A program made the position numbers and the translations under genes. From the NCBI GenBank assembly GCA_030690855.1, contig JAUYFR010000114.1:1-5291 (forward strand): a stretch of DNA of 5,291 nt. Reading direction: 5' to 3'. Shown piece by piece: positions 1 to 4,754 of this stretch; the stretch's first letter is position 1; each line of letters starts with the position of its first letter. A model generated the notes under the pieces. That model saw nothing but the letters and a program-made list of their open reading frames with translations. It was not told the DNA's origin and did not search any database. The stretch is from Gallionellaceae bacterium (GTDB lineage: Bacteria > Pseudomonadota > Gammaproteobacteria > Burkholderiales > Gallionellaceae).

Positions 1-34
1 CTTAGCCAAAACCAAGCTGACTAAGTAATTCTGT

Positions 35-49
35 AGCCCGTAACGGGCT
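35..49 (+). promoter_or_regulatory. Short GC-rich hairpin in the dnaG leader
   Basis: AGCCCG and CGGGCT form a perfect 6-bp stem around a TAA loop, 32 bases before the dnaG start. The downstream sequence (GTTCTCC) has only a weak T-run, so this is at best a leaky terminator or an RNA-stabilising stem. In E. coli a partial terminator lies between rpsU and dnaG and keeps primase levels low. A similar role here is inference from position. No recognisable gene can be called in bases 1-80. Confidence 0.35.
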
Positions 50-70
50 GTTCTCCACACCACGTGATGC

Positions 71-75
71 GAGGG
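71..75 (+). promoter_or_regulatory. Ribosome binding site of dnaG
   Basis: GAGGG lies 5 bases upstream of the GTG at 81. It supports that GTG as the start, as does the DnaG-like N-terminus that follows (MIPKSF after initiation). Confidence 0.6.
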
Positions 76-80
76 CTGAA

Positions 81-1802
81 GTGATTCCAAAAAGTTTCGT
101 TCAGGACCTGCTTAATCGCATTGACATTGTGGATGTCATTGAGCGTTACGTCCCCCTAAAAAAAGCAGGCACCAATTTTGTCGCTTGCTGTCCATTTCAT
201 AACGAAAAATCCCCTTCCTTTACCGTTAGTCAGACTAAACAGTTTTATCACTGCTTTGGCTGTGGTGCGCATGGCACGGCGATTGGTTTTGTCATGGAAC
301 ATGCAGGCATGGGCTTCGTTGATGCAGTGGAAGAGCTTGCGCGTAGCATCAGTATTGAAGTGCCACGCGAAGCAAATTCACCCGCACAGCAAAAAGTGGC
401 CCCTGATTTATATGATTTGATGCATGCCGCAACCCGCTATTATCGTGAGCAACTGAAGCAATCGCCACGTGCCATTGATTATCTCAAACAACGTGGTTTG
501 AGCGGAGAAGTGGCTGCTCGTTTTGGCATTGGCTATGCGCCCGATGCTTGGCAAAATTTAGAGGCTGTTACGCCTAACTATAAAGATGCAAGCCTTGTCG
601 CCACAGGGAAGGTGATCGAAGGTGAGGGGGATAAACGCTACGATCGTTCTCGTGATCGCATTATGTTTCCGATTGTGAATGTGCGTGGGCAAGTGATTGG
701 TTTTGGCGGGCGCATTCTCGATAAGGGCGAGCCAAAATACCTAAATTCCCCTGAGACAACCTTGTTTGAAAAAGGCCACGAACTTTACGGTTTATTCCAG
801 GCGCAAAAGACAATTCGTGCGAAACAGTGCGTGATTGTGGTGGAAGGCTACATGGATGTGGTGGCTTTGGCGCAGCATGGTGTGGAATATGCCGTAGCGA
901 CATTGGGAACAGCCACCACGCCTTACCATGTGCAAAAACTTTTACGATTGTCCGATCAAGTTGTTTTTTGTTTTGATGGTGACCGAGCCGGTCAAAAGGC
1001 GGCTTGGCGCGCACTGGAAAATGCGTTGCCGCAATTGGTCGATGGCAAGCGCATTGGATTTTTATTTTTGCCAGAAGAACATGACCCCGATACCTATATT
1101 CGGGAGTTCGGACGTGAGGCATTTGAAGAGTTGGTTGAAGACTCCCTGCCGCTTTCCGGTTATTTGTTACGTGAGCTGACTTCGCAAGTCGATTTGCACA
1201 CTCCTGAAGGGCGCAACGCTTTATTGCAAAAGGCTCAACCTTTATTGGTGGCCATTTCGGCTCCTGCAACCGCTTTGTTATTGCGCAAAGAAGTAGCTGC
1301 ACTTGCGGGTGTTACGCAGGCAGAGCTTGAAGCTTTGTACGAAATTAAACCAGTTGCCGCACCTCAACGCCGCGCCCCACAAAAGGCTGCTCGTCCCGCG
1401 CCCTCTGGATTGCGTGCGTTATTGCGCTGCCTTTTATTGAAGCCGGATTTGGCGCGCCAGCTGCCTTTAGACTGGTCTTCAGAGGCTGAGGAAGGGGCTG
1501 CCATTTTGGAGCTGGCCCAGTGGGTGCGAGTGCAAGAATCAGAAGTTAGCGCGGCTGCGACGATTCAAAATTTTCAGGGCACGAAGTTTGAGTCAACATT
1601 TGCAGCGGTGCAGGCTGAAACCCTAAAGTTGGGCGAAACCTTTGATGTCGCGGCAGAGTTTGAGGGGGTGTTGAGTATGTTGCGGGTGGATGAGCGTAAG
1701 CAGCAACTTTTGACGCTACAAAGGAAAATTGAGCAAGCTGAACTTAAAGGTCTTAGTGAGCAAGAGCGGACGCTCTACTTACAGTTGTTGCAACGTGGCT
1801 AA
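81..1802 (+). CDS. dnaG: DNA primase DnaG
   Basis: DnaG makes the short RNA primers for lagging-strand and origin replication, working with the DnaB helicase at the fork. The N-terminal CHC2 zinc domain (about residues 1-100) has ligands C37, H40, C58 and C61 in CPFH and CFGC motifs. The catalytic core follows, with a TOPRIM fold: E255 in EGYMD, D299 and D301 in FDGDRAG, and D335/D337 in DPD match the metal-binding acids of E. coli primase. An Ala/Pro/Arg linker (about 423-443) leads to a divergent C-terminal helicase-binding domain (444-573), the usual fast-evolving part. At 573 residues the length is normal for the family. The start is GTG, giving the standard N-terminus. The gene sits just upstream of rpoD, as in the classic rpsU-dnaG-rpoD cluster. 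No sign of damage. Confidence 0.98.
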   Translation: MIPKSFVQDLLNRIDIVDVIERYVPLKKAGTNFVACCPFHNEKSPSFTVSQTKQFYHCFGCGAHGTAIGFVMEHAGMGFVDAVEELARSISIEVPREANSPAQQKVAPDLYDLMHAATRYYREQLKQSPRAIDYLKQRGLSGEVAARFGIGYAPDAWQNLEAVTPNYKDASLVATGKVIEGEGDKRYDRSRDRIMFPIVNVRGQVIGFGGRILDKGEPKYLNSPETTLFEKGHELYGLFQAQKTIRAKQCVIVVEGYMDVVALAQHGVEYAVATLGTATTPYHVQKLLRLSDQVVFCFDGDRAGQKAAWRALENALPQLVDGKRIGFLFLPEEHDPDTYIREFGREAFEELVEDSLPLSGYLLRELTSQVDLHTPEGRNALLQKAQPLLVAISAPATALLLRKEVAALAGVTQAELEALYEIKPVAAPQRRAPQKAARPAPSGLRALLRCLLLKPDLARQLPLDWSSEAEEGAAILELAQWVRVQESEVSAAATIQNFQGTKFESTFAAVQAETLKLGETFDVAAEFEGVLSMLRVDERKQQLLTLQRKIEQAELKGLSEQERTLYLQLLQRG

Positions 1803-1829
1803 GTTGCGGAATAGTTTTGAGTAATCAGG

Positions 1830-1835
1830 TATAAT
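1830..1835 (+). promoter_or_regulatory. Putative -10 box of an rpoD promoter
   Basis: A perfect TATAAT lies 28 bases after the dnaG stop. A convincing -35 is missing: TTGCGG at 1804-1809 would leave a 20-base spacer, and the hexamers at 16-18 bases match poorly. It could give rpoD its own sigma-70 promoter with a start near 1842 and a leader of about 77 bases, making rpoD partly self-regulated. A weak 5-bp inverted repeat, GACCT (1840-1844) and AGGTC (1859-1863), lies in that leader. Readthrough from dnaG is also likely. Confidence 0.45.
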
Positions 1836-1903
1836 CCGCGACCTTTTTGACGGCGCCTAGGTCGATTTAAGCGCTACGGTTTTGAACATTAATTTTAACT
1901 TTT

Positions 1904-1908
1904 GAGGA
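1904..1908 (+). promoter_or_regulatory. Ribosome binding site of rpoD
   Basis: GAGGA lies 10 bases before the ATG at 1919. The spacing is at the long end but acceptable, and it supports that ATG over internal starts. Confidence 0.55.
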
Positions 1909-1918
1909 TCCACCAATC

Positions 1919-3874
1919 ATGGCGGCTCAGCAACAAACCAAAAAACCCGCCCCTGTAAAACAGGCGGCCACCAAAGCTAAACAAGCTGCGAACGCAAAGC
2001 AATCAGATAATCCTGCGGAACAGTTGCAAGACGTTGAAGAACGTCGAACTCGTCTTAAGGCACTGATTCTATTGGGTAAAGAGCGTGGGTATTTAACTTA
2101 CGCCGAAATCAACGACCACCTACCTGAGATGCTTGAAGTTGAGCAAATTGAAGGCGTGGTGAGCATGATCAATGACATGGGCATTAGTGTTCACGATCAA
2201 GCGCCAGACGTTGAAAACCAAGTGATGACGGACGCGACACCTGTTGCCGCTGATGAAGATGCGGTAGAGGCAGCAGAGGCCGCGCTTTCAACCGTTGATT
2301 CAGACTTTGGTCGCACCACAGACCCAGTGCGTATGTATATGCGCGAAATGGGTACGGTGGGTTTGCTCACACGTCAAGATGAAATCGTTATTGCTAAGCG
2401 CATTGAAGAAGGCCTGAAGCACATGATTCAGGCAATCTCGGCCTGCCCTGCAACGATTGCTGAAATTTTGGCATTGGCAGAAAAAGTCACCAAAGAAGAA
2501 TTGCGTATTGATGAAGTGATTGATGGTTTCATTGATGGCGATGAGGAAGAAATCGTTGCGCCTACGCCTGTAGCAGATGACGCGGAAGAAGAGGAAGAGG
2601 AAGAGGAAGAAGAGGAATCTGAAGAGGACCTCGACGCCGCTGCCGCCGCTAATTTAGCTCAACTCAAAGAAGATGCGCTGGTGCGTTTCGCTACGATTGC
2701 AGACTTGTTCACTAAGCTGGGTAAGGCTTACGAAAAATTTGGTTATCGCAGCAAGCAATACGACAAATTGCAGCTACAAATTTCTGAAGAACTCATGCAG
2801 TTCCGCTTCTCTGCGAAGCAAGTTGACGCGTTGTGCGACATCATGCGTGGCTTGGTGGAAGAGGTGCGTAAGTATGAGCGTAGCATTCAAGAGCTTTGTG
2901 TCATTAAGGCTCGCATGCCGCGTCCTCACTTCATCAAAGTATTCCCATTGAATGAAGAAAATTTAAAATGGGTTGAAGAAGAAGTCGCTGCGAAGAAGCC
3001 ATACAGCGAAACTTTGGCGCGCTATCAAGCCGCGATTGTTGATCAGCAGAAAAAGATGAATGAGTTGCAACAACGTGTTGGCATTCCGATTAAAGATCTC
3101 AAAGAGATCAATAAGCAAATGACCAATGGCGAAGCAAAAGCTCGCCGCGCTAAGCGTGACATGATTGAAGCTAACTTGCGTTTAGTTATTTCGATCGCCA
3201 AGAAGTACACCAATCGTGGCTTACAATTTCTTGACCTGATTCAAGAGGGCAACATTGGCTTGATGAAAGCCGTTGATAAATTCGAATATCGTCGCGGCTA
3301 TAAGTTTTCGACCTATGCCACATGGTGGATTCGCCAAGCAATTACTCGTTCCATTGCAGACCAAGCGCGCACGATTCGTATCCCAGTGCATATGATCGAA
3401 ACGATCAACAAAATGAATCGTATTTCGCGCCAGATTTTGCAGGAAACAGGTTTAGATGCGGATGCGGCGACGCTGGCAGTAAAGATGGAAATGCCAGAAG
3501 ACAAAATCCGCAAAATCCTCAAAATCGCCAAAGAGCCAATCTCGATGGAAACGCCTGTGGGTGACGATGATGATTCGCATCTTGGAGACTTCATCGAAGA
3601 CGCAAACACATTGGCGCCTGTTGAAGCGGCGGTGTACGACAGTCTGCGTAACGTAACTAAAGATATTTTGGACTCGTTGACTGCGCGTGAAGCAAAAGTA
3701 TTGCGCATGCGATTTGGTATTGAAATGAATACCGACCATACCTTGGAAGAGGTGGGTAAACAGTTTGATGTAACGCGTGAGCGTATTCGTCAGATTGAAG
3801 CTAAGGCATTGCGTAAGCTACGTCATCCATCGCGTTCAGAAAAACTGAAAAGCTTTCTCGACGGCGAAGAGTAA
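1919..3874 (+). CDS. rpoD: RNA polymerase primary sigma factor RpoD (sigma-70)
   Basis: This is the housekeeping sigma factor that directs core RNA polymerase to promoters. A Lys/Ala/Gln-rich N-terminal tail (2-30) precedes region 1.1 (about 40-97, from ERRTRLKALI). Region 1.2 begins at D135 (DPVRMYMREMG). The non-conserved region (about 165-400) contains 11 glutamates in a row (E223-E233), followed by more acids and five alanines. Region 2 starts near A418 (ANLRLVISIAKKY). Region 2.4, which reads the -10 box, includes YATWWIRQ from Y466. Region 3 follows. Region 4.2 spans about T608-R635 (TLEEVGKQFDVTRERIRQIE), with R620, E621 and R624 at the positions of E. coli residues that contact the -35 box. 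At 651 residues it is 38 longer than E. coli sigma-70, the excess lying in the N-terminal and acidic parts. It ends 6 bases before a broken tRNA gene. Intact and surely functional. Confidence 0.99.
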   Translation: MAAQQQTKKPAPVKQAATKAKQAANAKQSDNPAEQLQDVEERRTRLKALILLGKERGYLTYAEINDHLPEMLEVEQIEGVVSMINDMGISVHDQAPDVENQVMTDATPVAADEDAVEAAEAALSTVDSDFGRTTDPVRMYMREMGTVGLLTRQDEIVIAKRIEEGLKHMIQAISACPATIAEILALAEKVTKEELRIDEVIDGFIDGDEEEIVAPTPVADDAEEEEEEEEEEESEEDLDAAAAANLAQLKEDALVRFATIADLFTKLGKAYEKFGYRSKQYDKLQLQISEELMQFRFSAKQVDALCDIMRGLVEEVRKYERSIQELCVIKARMPRPHFIKVFPLNEENLKWVEEEVAAKKPYSETLARYQAAIVDQQKKMNELQQRVGIPIKDLKEINKQMTNGEAKARRAKRDMIEANLRLVISIAKKYTNRGLQFLDLIQEGNIGLMKAVDKFEYRRGYKFSTYATWWIRQAITRSIADQARTIRIPVHMIETINKMNRISRQILQETGLDADAATLAVKMEMPEDKIRKILKIAKEPISMETPVGDDDDSHLGDFIEDANTLAPVEAAVYDSLRNVTKDILDSLTAREAKVLRMRFGIEMNTDHTLEEVGKQFDVTRERIRQIEAKALRKLRHPSRSEKLKSFLDGEE

Positions 3875-3880
3875 AAGTTC

Positions 3881-3919
3881 GGGCCCTTAGCTCAGTTGGT
3901 TAGAGCAGAGGACTCATAA
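3881..3919 (+). pseudogene. 5' half of a CAU-anticodon tRNA gene, truncated
   Basis: This stretch reads as acceptor strand GGGCCCT, the D arm, the 5' anticodon stem GAGGA and loop CTCATAA. It then stops matching a tRNA after position 38. No 3' half with the partner AGGGCCC follows in the window, so it cannot fold into a tRNA. It matches the complete tRNA 186 bases downstream at 37 of 39 positions. Bases C4 and C5 of the acceptor resemble the E. coli minor isoleucine tRNA (Ile2, lysidine-modified CAU), so the original gene may have been tRNA-Ile2, though elongator Met cannot be excluded. The likely cause is integration of mobile DNA in the anticodon loop of the host gene next to rpoD. Confidence 0.8.
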
Positions 3920-3936
3920 CTGTTTTGAGCGAAACT

Positions 3937-3976
3937 TTTATAAGTGCAAAACGTTGTAGCATCAAGCTTTATAAGT
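3937..3976 (+). repeat. Pair of TTTATAAGT direct repeats
   Basis: TTTATAAGT occurs at 3937-3945 and 3968-3976. Both copies are preceded by CT or C and followed by related A-rich sequence (GCAAAAC, ATAAAC). The copies are 31 bases apart, close to three helical turns, so they would sit on the same DNA face. They could be integrase arm-type sites or another protein's binding sites. No functional proof is visible. Confidence 0.4.
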
Positions 3977-3981
3977 ATAAA
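3954..3981 (+). promoter_or_regulatory. Possible promoter driving the complete tRNA
   Basis: TTGTAG (3954-3959) and TATAAA (3976-3981) are 16 bases apart, a plausible sigma-70 pair. Transcription would start near 3988 and reach the tRNA about 80 bases later, passing through an inverted repeat. In an AT-rich stretch such matches arise easily. The alternative is readthrough from rpoD. Confidence 0.25.
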
Positions 3982-4010
3982 CTGTGTTAAGAAACACCAT
4001 AACACAGTTT
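3979..4010 (+). repeat. Inverted repeat 1 (11-bp perfect hairpin)
   Basis: AAACTGTGTTA (3979-3989) and TAACACAGTTT (4000-4010) are perfect reverse complements around a 10-base loop. One more T follows, so the hairpin ends in a short T-run and might be a weak terminator after rpoD, but the stem is AT-rich. Its loop end and right arm share ACCATAACACA with the hairpin after the complete tRNA, so the two belong to one repeat family. Confidence 0.7.
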
Positions 4011-4020
4011 TCACACAGTA

Positions 4021-4056
4021 TTTTTTAACGCTAGACGCGATGTTTTCGTTAAAAAA
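4021..4056. repeat. Inverted repeat with T6/A6 arms
   Basis: TTTTTTAACG (4021-4030) and CGTTAAAAAA (4047-4056) are perfect reverse complements around 16 bases. On neither strand do the T bases form a free tail after a GC-rich stem, so this is not a classic terminator. A protein-binding or bending site just upstream of the tRNA is possible. Confidence 0.5.
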
Positions 4057-4066
4057 ACAAGAGCTT

Positions 4067-4143
4067 GGGTCGTTAGCTCAGTTGGTTAGAGCAGAGGACT
4101 CATAATCCTTTGGTCCGCGGTTCAAGTCCGCGACGACCCACCA
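4067..4143 (+). tRNA. tRNA with CAU anticodon (elongator Met or Ile2)
   Basis: All four arms fold. Acceptor GGGTCGT pairs fully with ACGACCC (4133-4139), and the D stem is GCTC/GAGC. Anticodon stem GAGGA/TCCTT has one G-U pair around loop CTCATAA, with anticodon CAT at 4101-4103. T arm is CGCGG/CCGCG with loop TTCAAGT, discriminator A4140, and CCA is encoded at 4141-4143. CAU can mean elongator methionine or, after lysidine modification by TilS, isoleucine for AUA codons. The initiator form is unlikely because the 1-72 pair is G-C and the anticodon stem lacks three G-C pairs. The acceptor has U4-A69 and C5-G68, a mixed signal, and it equals that of E. coli tRNA-Lys. It replaces or accompanies the broken copy at 3881. 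Confidence 0.93.
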
Positions 4144-4152
4144 AATCAAGTA

Positions 4153-4205
4153 GTTACAGTAAATTGTGTGTTACAAAAAACCATAACACATAGTTTACTT
4201 GTAAC
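4153..4205 (+). repeat. Inverted repeat 2 (about 21-bp hairpin) after the tRNA
   Basis: The arms 4153-4173 and 4184-4205 pair over 21 base pairs, with two G-U wobbles and one bulged T (4200), around a 10-base loop. It starts 9 bases after the tRNA CCA. There is no T-tail, so it is not a standard terminator, but it could block 3' exonuclease or guide tRNA 3' processing. The loop and inner right arm share ACCATAACACA with inverted repeat 1. Relative to that copy, the stem gains two bases on each side, so pairing is preserved. Confidence 0.65.
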
Positions 4206-4247
4206 GACTTCGACACTACACTGTTGCCAGTTAACAAACGATTGGCA

Positions 4248-4496
4248 ATGGACATGGCAAAAACTCCCAACTACGCCGTTATCCATGATTTTCACGTGCA
4301 AGCACGTGATGGCGAAGTCGTTCTCTATCGACGTGAAAACAGCAAACGATGGCAGGCACGATTTAAACTCGACGACTGTCGTTGGCATCGAATCAGTACT
4401 AAGCACGCAAATATTGATTACGCAGTTCGAGTGGCATGCGAAGCGTATGACAAAGCACGATTCCTGAAAGACGAAAATCTAGTGATGATGAGTTGA
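4248..4496 (+). pseudogene. Tyrosine integrase, N-terminal fragment
   Basis: The reading frame encodes about 82 residues. Its middle (VVLYRRENSKRWQARFKL, then WHRISTK and a DYAVRVACEAYDKARF helix) resembles the N-terminal arm-binding region of phage and island integrases, which bind the attachment-site arms. The core-binding and catalytic domains with the R-H-R-Y residues are missing; full proteins of this kind run to roughly 400 residues. It ends at a TGA (4494-4496) just where HsdM-like sequence begins in another frame. ATG at 4248 or 4254 are likely starts, neither with a clear ribosome site; an upstream TTG at 4224 is in frame. Its place beside a tRNA fits an island integrase. It cannot catalyse recombination alone. 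Family assignment is by sequence feel, without a search. Confidence 0.65.
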
Positions 4497-4729
4497 CCGC
4501 GCTGGAAGTGAAAATCAGAGAAAGCGAAAAAGCCGCACACGAATTAGAAATCAAAGCCAGCGATATTGATGCTGCCGTGTTCGATCTGAAGGCGGTCAAT
4601 CCAACGGCTGTCGTTAATTTGGATACGCGCACGCCGCAGCAGGTCATCGGCAATATTCAAACTCAAGGAAAGATCGTTTCTGAGGCATTGGCGAAGCTCT
4701 CGGAATTGTTGGCTGTGGCCAGTGACTGA
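4484..4729 (+). pseudogene. hsdM: Type I restriction-modification methyltransferase subunit, C-terminal remnant
   Basis: From DDELTALEVKIRESEKAA through FDLKAVNP, DTRTPQQVI and the final helix EALAKLSELL, this reads as the last 80 or so residues of HsdM, the N6-adenine methyltransferase subunit of type I systems. The normal protein is about 500 residues or more; the SAM-binding and catalytic NPPF/Y motifs are absent. The frame is closed by a stop at 4448-4450, and HsdM-like sequence begins only near 4484, so the 5' part was lost by deletion. A TTG at 4493 overlaps the integrase stop (TTGA) and could in principle restart translation, giving 78 residues. It stops 25 bases before rhuM, in the usual operon arrangement. 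Confidence 0.75.
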
Positions 4730-4743
4730 CTGAGACGATCATG

Positions 4744-4749
4744 AGGGAG
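4744..4749 (+). promoter_or_regulatory. Ribosome binding site of the rhuM-family gene
   Basis: AGGGAG lies 5 bases before the ATG at 4755, a strong match that fixes the start and suggests the gene is still translated despite the damaged genes upstream. Confidence 0.6.
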
Positions 4750-4754
4750 ACAGA

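Larger units (their letters stand above)
3920..4066. other. AT-rich non-coding spacer between the tRNA fragment and the full tRNA
   Basis: These 147 bases carry no plausible gene. G+C is 30% over 3961-4060, clearly below the flanking genes. The stretch is dense in short repeats: a 9-base direct repeat, an 11-bp inverted repeat and a 10-bp inverted repeat, listed separately. That composition fits the attachment-site arm region of a mobile element, where integrase and accessory DNA-bending proteins bind. This reading is inference. Confidence 0.5.
3881..4105 (+). repeat. Direct repeat of the tRNA 5' half, possible attachment sites
   Basis: Copies at 3881-3919 and 4067-4105 share 37 of 39 bases, with an uninterrupted 33-base identity (3887-3919 and 4073-4105) ending exactly after the anticodon loop. 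Many tyrosine integrases cross over in the anticodon-loop region of tRNA genes, so these may be attachment-site copies. Simple recombination between them would join GGGCCCT to a 3' strand ACGACCC, giving two acceptor mismatches. The pair is therefore probably not the clean attL/attR of one element. Confidence 0.5.

Noticed and set aside
1..28. C-terminal tail of an upstream gene (frame at 2-28 ending in TAA, reading LAKTKLTK)
   Set aside because: Eight codons are too few to recognise. A YqeY/GatB-like or rpsU neighbour is common here, but the sequence cannot confirm it.
661..1302. 213-residue open frame on the minus strand
   Set aside because: It lies entirely inside dnaG, whose plus-strand product is clearly conserved. 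The product resembles no family I know, and the frame is a shadow.
3979..4011. Rho-independent terminator of rpoD
   Set aside because: The 11-bp stem is mostly A-T and the T-run is mainly part of the stem. Kept only as an inverted repeat with weak terminator potential.
3920..4105. Group I intron interrupting the anticodon loop, as known for tRNA-Ile(CAU) in Azoarcus
   Set aside because: Splicing from the break to the next 3' half would leave mismatched acceptor strands. The downstream copy already has its own 5' half. The AT-rich spacer shows no recognisable group I core pairing.
3881..4205. CRISPR array or tandem repeat array
   Set aside because: Only two repeat copies exist, they are tRNA-derived, and their spacing and hairpins do not fit CRISPR architecture.
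4168..4467. 99-residue plus-strand open frame overlapping the integrase stub
   Set aside because: It starts inside the hairpin after the tRNA and its product has no protein-like character. The overlapping frame has integrase-like sequence instead.
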